Below, one piece after another: positions 1-8,492 of a stretch of DNA of 54,566 nt. The position numbers and the translations under genes were made by a program. The stretch spans positions 1 through 54,566 of the forward strand of contig JANYJJ010000102.1 of NCBI GenBank assembly GCA_025358485.1, written 5' to 3'. Source of the stretch: Burkholderiales bacterium. Its GTDB lineage: Bacteria > Pseudomonadota > Gammaproteobacteria > Burkholderiales > Burkholderiaceae_C. Within the stretch, counting starts at the first letter, position 1, and each line of letters begins with the position of its first letter. The notes under the pieces are model-generated. The model saw only the letters and a program-made list of their open reading frames with translations, searched no databases and was not told the DNA's origin.

Positions 1-801
1 GCCGAAGCGGTGCGCCAACGCGTCCACCAGTTGCGCCATCGTGAAGCGCAGAACGGGCAGAACCCAGGTGCGTTGCTCGTTCACAAGGGCCGTTGGCAGC
101 GTGGCTGCATGCAGCAGATTGTCGACACAGCACTCCGCCGACATCCACCACGACACCGCTTGCGCCGAGACCGGGCAGACGAAGCGCTCGCCAGCCGCCA
201 GCGCATGCAGCACCTCGCTCATGTAGGCAGACATCAGACCCGACGTCTGCCCCGCAGGCGCACGTGGCCTGGCGACCACGCCGGGCAAGCGCAGCGCGCG
301 CCCATCGATCCAGCCGCGGCGGCTGAAGTCGCGCAGCAAGACCTCGCAGATGACCTTCTGCGCGCCGTAGCTCAGGTGCGGGGCGGGCGGCGTCGACTCG
401 TCCACCACCTCCGGCAGCCGAGCGCCGTACACCGCGATCGAACTTGCGAACACCGCGACCGGCGGGTGCGCCTGTTCACGCAGCTGACTGAACAGCTCTA
501 AGGTGGCGCTGAGGTTCACCCGCTGCCCGAGCGCGTGGTCGCGCTCGGCCTGACCGCCGGGCACACTGGCGAGGTGGAAGACGCACTGCACGCCGTCGGC
601 GAGCGCCCGGCGCAGCAAGGACGGGTCGGCGATGTCACCGGCGTGCTGCTGGACACGCGGGTCTTGTGGGGCCACGCCGAAGTGTTGGTCGAGCAGGATC
701 AGCTTGGTCAACGCTGTGCCCAACACCGCTTCCTTACGCAGGAGACGCTCGACCAACGTGCGGCCGATGAAACCATCGGCACCAGTGACAAGCACCCTCA
801 C
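1..801 (-). CDS. denD: DenD-like NAD-dependent epimerase/dehydratase (3' end outside window)
   Basis: This is an extended short-chain dehydrogenase of the D-erythronate dehydrogenase (DenD) type, an NAD(P)-dependent oxidoreductase of sugar acids. The reverse translation starts MRVLVTGADGFIGR, a Rossmann glycine motif, and later has ASSIAVYG and SYGAQK, which supply the catalytic Ser and the Tyr-x-x-x-Lys pair. VVARPRAPAGQ and HALAAGE are also typical of DenD. The start is GTG at 801, and GTGA overlaps the stop of the upstream FAH-family gene, indicating translational coupling. 267 codons are visible; the family is usually about 320 residues, so the C-terminus lies beyond base 1. It is the last visible gene of catabolic operon A. 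Family membership is clear; the substrate here is not known. Confidence 0.85.
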   Translation of the reverse strand, partial: MRVLVTGADGFIGRTLVERLLRKEAVLGTALTKLILLDQHFGVAPQDPRVQQHAGDIADPSLLRRALADGVQCVFHLASVPGGQAERDHALGQRVNLSATLELFSQLREQAHPPVAVFASSIAVYGARLPEVVDESTPPAPHLSYGAQKVICEVLLRDFSRRGWIDGRALRLPGVVARPRAPAGQTSGLMSAYMSEVLHALAAGERFVCPVSAQAVSWWMSAECCVDNLLHAATLPTALVNEQRTWVLPVLRFTMAQLVDALAHRFG

Positions 802-1814
802 GATGCGGGGCCCGCTTTGGCCAGCGGCCCGATCACACGCTGGTCGATCACACGCTGGTCGATCGCGCCGAAGGGCGTGGCACCCCGCGCATCAGTTGCA
901 GCCATGCGCACGCGGTCGCCGAAGCGCATGAAGGCCGTGCTGGCGTGGCCTGCGTCGATCATCTCGATGACGCGCCGTTCGGCGATGCAGGCCGAACCGG
1001 CCGCTCGCGCGACGTTGGACACGGTGCCCGATCCAATCACCGTGCCGGCGCGCAGCCGCCGCGTGCGCGCGGCATGCGCGATCAGTTCACCGAAACCGAA
1101 ATTCATTTCGCCGCCATGGGGCTCGCCGAAACGTTGGCCGTTCCACTGCACGTGCAATGCCAGATGCACGCGGCCGTCGCGCCAGGCCTCGCCGATTTCA
1201 TCGGGCGTGATAGCCAGCGGCGCAAAGGCGGTCGACGGCTTGGCCTGAAGGAAGCCGAACCCGGTCTTCATCTCGTGAGGGCCCAGTGCGCGCAAGCTCC
1301 AGTCATTGAGCTGCACAAGAAGGCGAACGCGTGTGGCCGCGTGAGCCGGGGTGCTGCCCATCGGTACGTCGGCGACGATCACACCGAACTCGCCCTCGAA
1401 ATCGATACCGTGCGCTTCGTCGGGCAAGGGCACATCGTCGTGCGCGCCGAGGAAGTCGTCGGATGCGCCCTGGTACATCACCGGGACGCTGTCGAAGAGC
1501 GGAATCGGTGGCGTGCCAAATGCCTGTTCCATCAGCTTGCCGTGGTTCAGGAACGCAGACGCATCACACCACTGGGGCGAACGCGGCAGCGGTGCCATCG
1601 TCTGTCGCGGATCGAACGTGAAGGCGTCGAGGGCCCGGCCGGCATTCAGCGCATCCGACAGTTGCCGAAGCTGCGGCGCCACGTCGTCCCAGTGCTCGAC
1701 CGCTTCGAGCAGCGTGTCGGCGATGGGTGCGGCGGCGACAGCCCGTTGCAGATCGCGCGACACGATCACCAGCCTGCCGTCTCGGCGGCCATCCTGCAGT
1801 GTTGCGAATTTCAT
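798..1814 (-). CDS. Fumarylacetoacetate hydrolase family protein
   Basis: This 338-residue protein belongs to the FAH family, cytosolic metal-dependent enzymes that hydrolyse or hydrate diketo acids formed after aromatic ring cleavage. The metal-binding E-x-E lies in DFEGEFGVIVAD (about residues 138-149), followed by an Asp in LLVQLNDW (about residue 171) and the conserved region around GFGFLQAKPSTAF. ATG at 1814 (MKFATLQDGRRDG) was chosen because it begins the family N-terminus; upstream in-frame codons run into the cupin gene. The last residues include a duplicated Asp-Gln-Arg-Val-Ile, encoded by a 15-bp tandem repeat at 831-860. It lies between the cupin gene (7-bp gap) and the DenD-like gene (4-bp overlap). 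Its exact substrate cannot be read from the sequence. Confidence 0.88.
   Translation of the reverse strand: MKFATLQDGRRDGRLVIVSRDLQRAVAAAPIADTLLEAVEHWDDVAPQLRQLSDALNAGRALDAFTFDPRQTMAPLPRSPQWCDASAFLNHGKLMEQAFGTPPIPLFDSVPVMYQGASDDFLGAHDDVPLPDEAHGIDFEGEFGVIVADVPMGSTPAHAATRVRLLVQLNDWSLRALGPHEMKTGFGFLQAKPSTAFAPLAITPDEIGEAWRDGRVHLALHVQWNGQRFGEPHGGEMNFGFGELIAHAARTRRLRAGTVIGSGTVSNVARAAGSACIAERRVIEMIDAGHASTAFMRFGDRVRMAATDARGATPFGAIDQRVIDQRVIGPLAKAGPAS
831..860. repeat. 15-bp perfect tandem duplication in the 3' end of the FAH-family gene
   Basis: GATCACACGCTGGTC occurs twice in a row and keeps the frame, adding Asp-Gln-Arg-Val-Ile twice near the C-terminus. A third, diverged copy starts with GATCGCGCC. 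This looks like slipped-strand duplication in a tolerant C-terminal tail. Confidence 0.9.
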
Positions 1815-1821
1815 GGCCGAC

Positions 1822-2397
1822 TCATCGCCGTGCAAGCGCTTCGGCAATCGGCGCGCCGTAGCGCCCGTCGACCAGGATGAACGCCATGCGCGCGTTGCTT
1901 CCGCTGCGGTTTGCCCACGCGTGGTTCGTGCCGCGCTGGATCACGACATCGCCGGTGCGCAGCAGCGTCTCGCCCTGATCGAGCAAGAGCGTGACCTCAC
2001 CCTCGAGCACGATGCCGTAGTCGATCGATTCGGTGCGGTGCATCAGCGGGTGTGGTGAATCGGCCGTGACGGTCGACGCGTGGCTGTCGCCGATTTCGGC
2101 GAACGCCGCCTCCATGGTGCGAGCACCGTGCGCCAGAAACTCGACTGTGTCGGGCGGGATGTCGACGATGCGGAAGGCGGTGCCGCCCGGCGTCGGCTGC
2201 AGGCGCAGCGGCACCAGCGTAGGGTCAGCGCCATTGTTCAGCGGTGCCGGCGTGGCATCGGTCTTCCACAGCTCGTAGAACACCGTGCCGGGGATGTGGC
2301 TGAGCTCTGCGATGTGCGGCGGCTCGCCCTCGACCGAGATCACGGCGCGGCCTTCGGCGTCGTGACCGGTGACGACTCTTTTCATTGGGCGTTTCAT
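1822..2397 (-). CDS. Cupin-domain protein
   Basis: This 191-residue protein has one cupin beta-barrel in its C-terminal half: HPLMHRTESIDYGIVLEGEV is a cupin motif 1-like stretch and GDVVIQRGTNHAWANRSG is motif 2. It resembles small cupins annotated near aromatic-degradation genes, which may act as metal-dependent isomerases, decarboxylases or dioxygenases. ATG at 2397 is supported by AAGGAG eight bases upstream; the internal ATG at 2385 lacks a ribosome binding site. It lies between the FAD monooxygenase and the FAH-family gene in operon A, so it probably handles an intermediate of the same pathway. At under 200 residues it is much shorter than gentisate 1,2-dioxygenases, which carry two cupins. 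Confidence 0.85.
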   Translation of the reverse strand: MKRPMKRVVTGHDAEGRAVISVEGEPPHIAELSHIPGTVFYELWKTDATPAPLNNGADPTLVPLRLQPTPGGTAFRIVDIPPDTVEFLAHGARTMEAAFAEIGDSHASTVTADSPHPLMHRTESIDYGIVLEGEVTLLLDQGETLLRTGDVVIQRGTNHAWANRSGSNARMAFILVDGRYGAPIAEALARR

Positions 2398-2422
2398 CGC
2401 TTGTGCTCCTTAATTGGTCGGA

Positions 2423-3562
2423 TCAGATCGGTGCGGTCACCGCGGCGAGCGCGCTGCGCATCAGCTGCGAATGTTCGTCTCTGGAGCCGCCGCTCTGCTC
2501 GATCTCGCCCAGCCGCAACGAGCTCTGAACCACGAGCCGGGCGCGCTCGAAGCGGCGCTCGGCGAAACGGGTCAGCGCATCGTCCAGCGAGGCAGCGGCA
2601 TCTCGGGACAGCTCCTCGGCCAGAACGACTGCATCCTCGACGGCGAGGCCTGCGCCCATCGCCAGGTGCGGCGTGGTGGCATGTGCTGTGTCGCCGATCA
2701 GCAGCACGCGGCCGCGGTGCCAAGGCGCCGGCACCAGCAGGCCTTCGAGCGGGCGGTAGACGATGCGGCTCGCGTCGAGATGGCCATCATCGAAGCCGCG
2801 GCGTATGTCGGCCACGTCGCCGCCGAACTCGGCCAGCAAGCGCACGAGCTTCGATGGCCATTGCGCGGGCACGACGTGTTCGCTGGTCACGCGCGCGTCG
2901 AGGCAGTAAAGGTACATCTCGCTCGCCGAGACCGGGTTCAGGCCGACTTTGGTTTGCGCGCCGACGCACATTCGCGCCCGCTCCACGGTGCGCGGCACGA
3001 CAGCGCGCCACGAGCCCTGGCCGGTGAAGCGCGGCGTCGGCGCGTCTGCAAACACCGTGGCGCGCAGCCGCGAGTGCAGCCCGTCGGCGGCCACGACGAG
3101 GTCGTAGCGGCCGCAGGTGCCGTCGCTGAACACCACGTCCGCACCGTCCGGGTCTTGCGTGACATCGGTGACGGTGCAGCCCAGCCGAACCGATGCGCCG
3201 CCGGCAAGCGTCGCCTGCCCCAGGATGCGCGCCAGCACCGGCCGCATGATGGCGCCGGTCGGCGGCAGGTCTTCGGCGCCGACGCAGGTGGGCAAGTCCA
3301 TCTGCATCAAGGGCTTGCCGCTGGCGTCGCAGAAGTCCAGCCCTTCCCAGGTGGCGCCCTGCGCCATCACCGCATCGAGCACACCGACCGTGCGCAAGGC
3401 CCGCAGCGTCGGGCCGCTGATCGTCAGGCCGGCTCCGTACACACGCCACTCGGGGTCGATCTCGACCAGATCGACCTCGATGGCGCGCTTGCGCAGTTCG
3501 ATGGCCGTGCACATGCCGGCGATGCCGCCGCCGACGACCAACACCTTGTTCACGACAGGCAT
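2423..3562 (-). CDS. FAD-dependent aromatic monooxygenase (group A flavoprotein hydroxylase)
   Basis: This 379-residue protein is of the salicylate/3-hydroxybenzoate hydroxylase class, which uses NAD(P)H and O2 to hydroxylate phenolic rings. Visible motifs are the N-terminal dinucleotide-binding VLVVGGGIAGMCTAIEL, the DG motif in LVVAADGLHSRLRA, and the FAD ribityl-binding GD motif in RVLLIGDTAHATTPHLAMG. ATG at 3562 (MPVVNKVLVVGGG) has a GAGGAAGAAG ribosome binding site; longer in-frame extensions lie inside the upstream transporter gene. Its start overlaps the RND gene stop by 13 bp, so the two are translationally coupled. In context it may hydroxylate a ring before extradiol cleavage, but the substrate cannot be told from sequence. 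Confidence 0.9.
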   Translation of the reverse strand: MPVVNKVLVVGGGIAGMCTAIELRKRAIEVDLVEIDPEWRVYGAGLTISGPTLRALRTVGVLDAVMAQGATWEGLDFCDASGKPLMQMDLPTCVGAEDLPPTGAIMRPVLARILGQATLAGGASVRLGCTVTDVTQDPDGADVVFSDGTCGRYDLVVAADGLHSRLRATVFADAPTPRFTGQGSWRAVVPRTVERARMCVGAQTKVGLNPVSASEMYLYCLDARVTSEHVVPAQWPSKLVRLLAEFGGDVADIRRGFDDGHLDASRIVYRPLEGLLVPAPWHRGRVLLIGDTAHATTPHLAMGAGLAVEDAVVLAEELSRDAAASLDDALTRFAERRFERARLVVQSSLRLGEIEQSGGSRDEHSQLMRSALAAVTAPI

Positions 3563-5991
3563 GCTGCTTCTTCCTCGGGATGGGTTTGCGCCAGGCGCAG
3601 GGCTGGCGCCGCTGGGCGCAGCAAAAAGTGCGCGAGCGCGGGTAACAGCACCAGCGCGCCGAGCATGTTCCACAGGAACATGAAGGCCAGCAGCAGCCCC
3701 ATGTCGGCCTGGAACTTGATCGGGCTGAGCGTCCAGGTGATAACGCCGAGTGCGAGCGTGATGCCGGTGAGCATCACGACCTTCCCGGTGAAGAGCAACG
3801 CGTGGTGGTAGGCCTCTGACAGGCTGGCACCCGCGCGCATGCGCGTCAGCGTGACGCTCAGGATGTAGAGCGCGTAGTCAACGCCGATGCCTACACCCAG
3901 CGCGATCACCGGCAGCGTCGCCACCTTCACGCCCATTCCGAGGCACACCATCAGCGCCTCAGCCAACACCGATGTCAACATCAGCGGCAGCACCGCGACG
4001 ACCACGGCGCGCCACGACCTGAACGTGACGACGCAAAGGATCGCCACCGCGCCGTAGACCAGGAAAAGCATCTGTCGCCAGGCGTTTTTCACGACGATGT
4101 TGGTGGCCGCCTCGATGCCAGCCGAGCCGGCGGCGAGCAGGAACTGCGCGTCGGACGTATCGTTTGCCTTCGCGAATGCTTCGATGTGTGCGACCACACC
4201 AGAGAGCGTCTCAGCCTTGTGATCACGCAGGTAGACGTACAGAGTAAGCAACCCGCAACTGTCGTTATATAAGCCGCGCGGCGCGCCGGCCGTCACGGTG
4301 TTGAGCATGTCCTGGTTCGGCACCAGGTCGTACCACTTCGGACTACCTTCGTTCAGTCCGACCAGCACGCGCCGGTTCAGCAGCGCCAGCGTGTTGGTCG
4401 ACTCGACACCGGGCAACTGACGCAGCTGCCATTCCAGCGCATCGACCTTGTTCAGCGTGGCCACGTTCGAGCAGCCGCCGTCGGGCGTCTTGACCATCAC
4501 CGCCAGCACATCGCTGGCAGCGCCGTAGCCGGCGTTCATGAATGCGACGTCGCGGTTGTAGCGGCTGCCGGCGCGCAGCTCGGGCGCACCAGGGTCGAGG
4601 TCGCCGATCGACAGGTGCTGGCTCGCCGCGAATCCGCCCGCACCGAGCAGTGCCGCGACGATCACTGCGCCCGAGGCCCAACGGGCCTGGGTGAACCGGT
4701 CGAGCAGCGCCACGATGCCGCGCGGGCCCTGCGACGCGGCGGCGCCGGTCTCGGCACGCAAGCTGCGCCGCGCTGCCTTCGCGCTGACGCCTGTATAGCT
4801 CAGCAGCACCGGCAGCAGGATCAGGTTGGTGATGATCAACACGCCGACGCCGAGGCTCGCGGCCACGGCCAGCTCGCGAATCACCGGGATGTCGATCACA
4901 AGCAACACCGCGAACCCGACCGCATCGGCCAACAGCGCGGTGAGACCAGCGAGGAACAGGCGCCGGAAGGTGAAGCGCGCCGCCACCAGCGGCGCTGTGC
5001 CCCGGCCGATGTCCTGCATGATGCCGTTCATCTTCTGCGCTCCATGGCTCATGCCGATCGCGAAGACGAGGAAGGGCACGAGGATCGAATACGGGTCAAG
5101 CGAGTAGCCCAGGGCCGGCAGCAGGCCGAGCTGCCACACGACGGCGACGAGTGACGCGGCCACCACCAGCAGCGTCGAGCGCACGCAGCGCGTCGACCAG
5201 AACACGGCCGCAGCCGCGATCAGCACCGCCGCCGCGAAGAAGCCCAGCATCGCCTGCACGCCCTCGATCAGGTCGCCGACGATCTTCGCGAAGCCGGTGA
5301 TGTGCACCTGCACGCCGAGCGCGCCGTACTTGGCACGCAGCGCTTCGAGCCGCGCCGAGAGCTGCGCGTAGTCGAGCGGCTTGCCCTCGGTGTCGCGCGC
5401 GAGCAGCGGCAGGTAGACCACGCTCGAGCGGCCGTCAGCGGCGACCAGCGTGCCGGCATCGGCAGAGCGTGCGATGTTGAGCCGCAGTTGCTGCATGCTC
5501 GCGCCCACGTGATCGCCGCCGTCGTAGCTGTCGGGGATCACCGGGCCGCCCTCCAAGCCGTCTTCGGTCACGCCGATCCAGCGCGTCGACGGCGTCCACA
5601 GCGATTTCATCTGCACCCGGTTCACGCCCGGGATTAGGAACGCCTCTTCGCTGAGCTTGCGCAGCGTGTCGAGGTAGCTCGCCTCGAAGATCGTGCCACT
5701 TGGCGAAGCAACGGCGATGCGCACCGCGTTGCCGAGGCCCGTCAGCTCCGACTGGTACGCGAGAAAGTTGCGGATGTACGGGTGCTGCGTCGGGATGGTC
5801 TTCTCGAAGCTCGCGTTCAGCTGCAGCTTGGTGGCCTGCCAGCCGAGCAGCGCGGTGATCAGCGCACACAGCACCAGCACCCAGGCGCGGTGGTTGAACA
5901 GCAGGCGTTCCAACGACGAGCCCGAGGCACGGTCGAAGTCAGCCAGCAAACGCGGCGATGCGTCGCCAAGAGCGCCATCGAACGCGTTCAT
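3550..5991 (-). CDS. RND/MMPL-family membrane transporter
   Basis: This 813-residue inner-membrane protein has two homologous halves. Each starts with a transmembrane helix (the first at about residues 35-55, LVLCALITALLGWQA), then a large periplasmic domain and a five-helix bundle. The second half contains GVGIGVDYALYIL, the Asp-containing helix typical of proton-driven RND transporters. The length fits the MMPL class rather than tripartite drug pumps of about 1,030 residues. ATG at 5991 overlaps the stop of the YCF48-like gene as ATGA. This transporter recurs beside DUF1302, DUF1329 and YCF48-like genes in hydrophobic-substrate catabolic clusters. A role in moving the aromatic substrate or lipids across the envelope is inferred. 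Confidence 0.9.
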   Translation of the reverse strand: MNAFDGALGDASPRLLADFDRASGSSLERLLFNHRAWVLVLCALITALLGWQATKLQLNASFEKTIPTQHPYIRNFLAYQSELTGLGNAVRIAVASPSGTIFEASYLDTLRKLSEEAFLIPGVNRVQMKSLWTPSTRWIGVTEDGLEGGPVIPDSYDGGDHVGASMQQLRLNIARSADAGTLVAADGRSSVVYLPLLARDTEGKPLDYAQLSARLEALRAKYGALGVQVHITGFAKIVGDLIEGVQAMLGFFAAAVLIAAAAVFWSTRCVRSTLLVVAASLVAVVWQLGLLPALGYSLDPYSILVPFLVFAIGMSHGAQKMNGIMQDIGRGTAPLVAARFTFRRLFLAGLTALLADAVGFAVLLVIDIPVIRELAVAASLGVGVLIITNLILLPVLLSYTGVSAKAARRSLRAETGAAASQGPRGIVALLDRFTQARWASGAVIVAALLGAGGFAASQHLSIGDLDPGAPELRAGSRYNRDVAFMNAGYGAASDVLAVMVKTPDGGCSNVATLNKVDALEWQLRQLPGVESTNTLALLNRRVLVGLNEGSPKWYDLVPNQDMLNTVTAGAPRGLYNDSCGLLTLYVYLRDHKAETLSGVVAHIEAFAKANDTSDAQFLLAAGSAGIEAATNIVVKNAWRQMLFLVYGAVAILCVVTFRSWRAVVVAVLPLMLTSVLAEALMVCLGMGVKVATLPVIALGVGIGVDYALYILSVTLTRMRAGASLSEAYHHALLFTGKVVMLTGITLALGVITWTLSPIKFQADMGLLLAFMFLWNMLGALVLLPALAHFLLRPAAPALRLAQTHPEEEAACLS

Positions 5992-7109
5992 TTCGATGTT
6001 CCGGTCTTGGCGTTGGCGGACGCCGCCGGTTGCAGCGACACGCCGGCCACGCTCAGGGTTAGCAACTCGCCGCTGGCCAGAGGCATCACGCCTGTCAAGG
6101 GTGGCAAGGGTGCGCCGGCCGACGCCGAAATGGCATCACCGCGACTGAGTAACACCTGCCCCGCCTGATTGACGAAAACGACTGCGGGCACGGCCTGTCC
6201 GGCATGGCCCGGCACCAACGCCGAGCCGGTGATCGACACGGGCATCGGCACGGCCGAAGCGGTCCAGCTTTCGCCGGCATCGCTTGAATGCCAGACGTTG
6301 CCGCGCAGGCCGGCGACCACCATCTCGCGGCCATCGGCCGACGGCAACTCGGCGGTGAAGAAGCTGCCTTTGTACGGCACGGCGAGGCGCCTGAAGCTGC
6401 GGCCCTGGTCGTCGGAGCGCAGCACCAAGCCCTGTTCGCCGGCGATCAACAGCGCATTGCCGCGCGCGCGCAGCGCGTAAAGGTGCAAGGCCTTGGGGTT
6501 GTCGAGTCGCGACATGGCCGACTGCCAGTGAATACCGCCGTCGGTCGTGGTGAAGGCGAGGTTGTATGCGCCGATGACGATGCCGTGGTTCGCGTCGCTG
6601 AAGTGCACATCGAGAAAGGGCTTGTCGGCGCCGTCGGCCACCAGGCGCTCGGCTTGCTTGACCGCCTTCGGGTCGCCGTCGGCCCGGGCGGCGTCGAGCG
6701 CCAGCTGCGCGGCCTGACGGCCTTCGAGCCGCCTGGCCCAGGTGAGGCCACCGTCCGCACTGGCGAGCACGACGCCGCCGTGGCCCACCGCGAAGCCGTG
6801 CCTTGCATCGACGAAACGCACGGCGGTGAGCGTGACGCTCACGGGCACCGGCACCTGCCGCCAGCGCGCGCCTGCGTCGTCCGACACGATCACGATGCCG
6901 CGCTCGCCGACCGCCACGAGCCGCGCGCCGGCGTGTGCGGCGCCGAGAATCGTGCCGCGCTCGGGGTGGTTCACGATCAGCGCAGGCCGATCGAGCGCCG
7001 AGGTCACCGGCTGGGCGCTGGCTTTAACAGACCAGACTGCGCAGCAAGCCACGACGACGCCGCCGATCACCAGCTGAAGCGCGTCCTGAGCTCTCGGCAC
7101 ACGACGCAT
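5988..7109 (-). CDS. YCF48-like beta-propeller protein, exported
   Basis: This protein of about 373 residues has an N-terminal hydrophobic segment (LVIGGVVVACCAVWSV) ending in Ala-Ser-Ala-Gln, consistent with a signal peptide. It then carries repeated propeller blades of the YCF48/BNR type, seen as SDDAGARWRQVPVP, ASADGGLTWARR, TTDGGIHWQ, RSDDQGRSFRRL and HSSDAGESWTAS. ATG at 7109 lies 2 bp after the DUF1329 stop; longer readings enter that gene and have low-complexity Arg-rich translation. YCF48-like propellers in bacterial catabolic clusters accompany an MMPL transporter, which fits here. It is probably a periplasmic assembly or binding partner of the transporter, but that is inference. Confidence 0.85.
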   Translation of the reverse strand: MRRVPRAQDALQLVIGGVVVACCAVWSVKASAQPVTSALDRPALIVNHPERGTILGAAHAGARLVAVGERGIVIVSDDAGARWRQVPVPVSVTLTAVRFVDARHGFAVGHGGVVLASADGGLTWARRLEGRQAAQLALDAARADGDPKAVKQAERLVADGADKPFLDVHFSDANHGIVIGAYNLAFTTTDGGIHWQSAMSRLDNPKALHLYALRARGNALLIAGEQGLVLRSDDQGRSFRRLAVPYKGSFFTAELPSADGREMVVAGLRGNVWHSSDAGESWTASAVPMPVSITGSALVPGHAGQAVPAVVFVNQAGQVLLSRGDAISASAGAPLPPLTGVMPLASGELLTLSVAGVSLQPAASANAKTGTSK

Positions 7110-7111
7110 GG

Positions 7112-8476
7112 TCAGCGCACGCTTTCGCTGGCCATCGCGTCGGGCGTGAACACGCTGTCGGCGTAGCGCGGCTTCAGTACGTAGTGCGCGGCCTTGCTGT
7201 TGTAAAGGTCGGAGACGTAAGCCGTGCCCGACAGAAGGTCGTTGAAGCCGAACGCGCCCATCACCGTGCCCGGCAGATCGGGGGCGACGAAGTTCGCCGA
7301 CCACAGCGTCTTCCACAGCTGGCCGTTGGCGTCCCAGCGCTCGGCGAGCAAGCATTGCCAAGTGTCTTCGTCGCAGTAGTAGCGGCTCTTCGCGGCCGGA
7401 TGACGCTGGCCGGCGCGCAGGGTGGCGTCGACCACCCACACGCGGTGCAGCTCCCAGCGCATCGCGTCGGGGTTCAGGCCGGTCTTCGAGAGCACCTCAG
7501 CATCGGTCTTGGGCTGTAGCAGCCGGTTGCCGTTGTAGGGCACAAGCATTTCCTTCTTGCCCGCGATCTTGAAATCGAAACGGTCGATGCGGCCAGTCCA
7601 GATCTCGATCTCGTCGAAGCTCATCACGCCCGCAGTCACCGGCGAAGGCGTGTCGCAGCACGGGCTGGGCAGCTTGCGCACACGGCGCTGGCCGGTCAGG
7701 TAGACCCAGGACTGCGTCTTCGACGGGTCGATCTGCAGGCGGCCGATGATGGCCTCGCCGGCGCGGATCGGCGGGCCGCTGTTGGTCACCTTGATCAGCT
7801 GCACCTCGGGCGCTTTCGCGAAGGCCTCGAGGCTGCTGTCCTGGAAGTAGTAAGGAATCTGGAAGTCGACCACGCCTTCGGTGGTCAGCACTGGCTTGCC
7901 GTCGGAGGTGATCTGGTACTGCGTCACGTTCGACTGGAACGACGCGCCGTGCCAGCGCAGCATGTGGTTCCACATCACCTCGGCGCCGGTCTTCGGGATC
8001 GGGAACGGCGTGCCGCCGAACACCTCAGAAGGCACGTCGGCGGTCATCTTCGCGCGGGTTGCGTTCTTGAAGGTGTTGTCGTAGACCCATTGCGGCGCAA
8101 CGGCGGTGCGATGGGTCGGGTACACGTCGATCCGGTAGCTGTCTGGGTACTTCTTCAGCAGCGCCTTGCTGCCGTCGGTGAGTTTGTCGGCGTACTGTTC
8201 GGCGTTCTTGGCCATGATCGAGTACAGCGGCTTCTCGTTCTTGAACGGGTCGCCGCGCCGGCCGCCGGCCACGTCGCCAGGGATCGGTGTGGTGTAGCCG
8301 CCGGTCCAGGCGGGGATGCTGCCGTCCTTGTTGCCGGCGCGCTCGGCGCCGAGCGGCGTGAGGTCGGTCTTGAGCCGCGCGGCTTCCTCGGCGGTGGCGG
8401 CGTGGGCGCCGGCCGTGCAAGCCAGGACGAGAGCGAGCGTCGCGGCATGCACCGCGGTGTGGGTTCTTGCGTTCAT
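7112..8476 (-). CDS. DUF1329 outer-membrane-associated protein
   Basis: This 454-residue protein has a signal peptide (hydrophobic segment LALVLACTAGAHA, cleavage near AHA-ATAEE) and the DUF1329 family signature TPLGAERAGNKDGSIPAWTGG at the mature N-terminus. DUF1329 proteins have a LolB/LolA-like lipid-binding fold and usually sit next to DUF1302 proteins. ATG at 8476 (MNARTHTAV) was chosen over an upstream in-frame codon inside the DUF1302 gene because it starts the signal peptide. It lies 16 bp after the DUF1302 stop and 2 bp before the YCF48-like start. A role in passing a hydrophobic substrate across the outer membrane or periplasm is inferred from this neighbourhood. Confidence 0.9.
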   Translation of the reverse strand: MNARTHTAVHAATLALVLACTAGAHAATAEEAARLKTDLTPLGAERAGNKDGSIPAWTGGYTTPIPGDVAGGRRGDPFKNEKPLYSIMAKNAEQYADKLTDGSKALLKKYPDSYRIDVYPTHRTAVAPQWVYDNTFKNATRAKMTADVPSEVFGGTPFPIPKTGAEVMWNHMLRWHGASFQSNVTQYQITSDGKPVLTTEGVVDFQIPYYFQDSSLEAFAKAPEVQLIKVTNSGPPIRAGEAIIGRLQIDPSKTQSWVYLTGQRRVRKLPSPCCDTPSPVTAGVMSFDEIEIWTGRIDRFDFKIAGKKEMLVPYNGNRLLQPKTDAEVLSKTGLNPDAMRWELHRVWVVDATLRAGQRHPAAKSRYYCDEDTWQCLLAERWDANGQLWKTLWSANFVAPDLPGTVMGAFGFNDLLSGTAYVSDLYNSKAAHYVLKPRYADSVFTPDAMASESVR

Positions 8477-8492
8477 GGTGGGTCTTTCGAAA

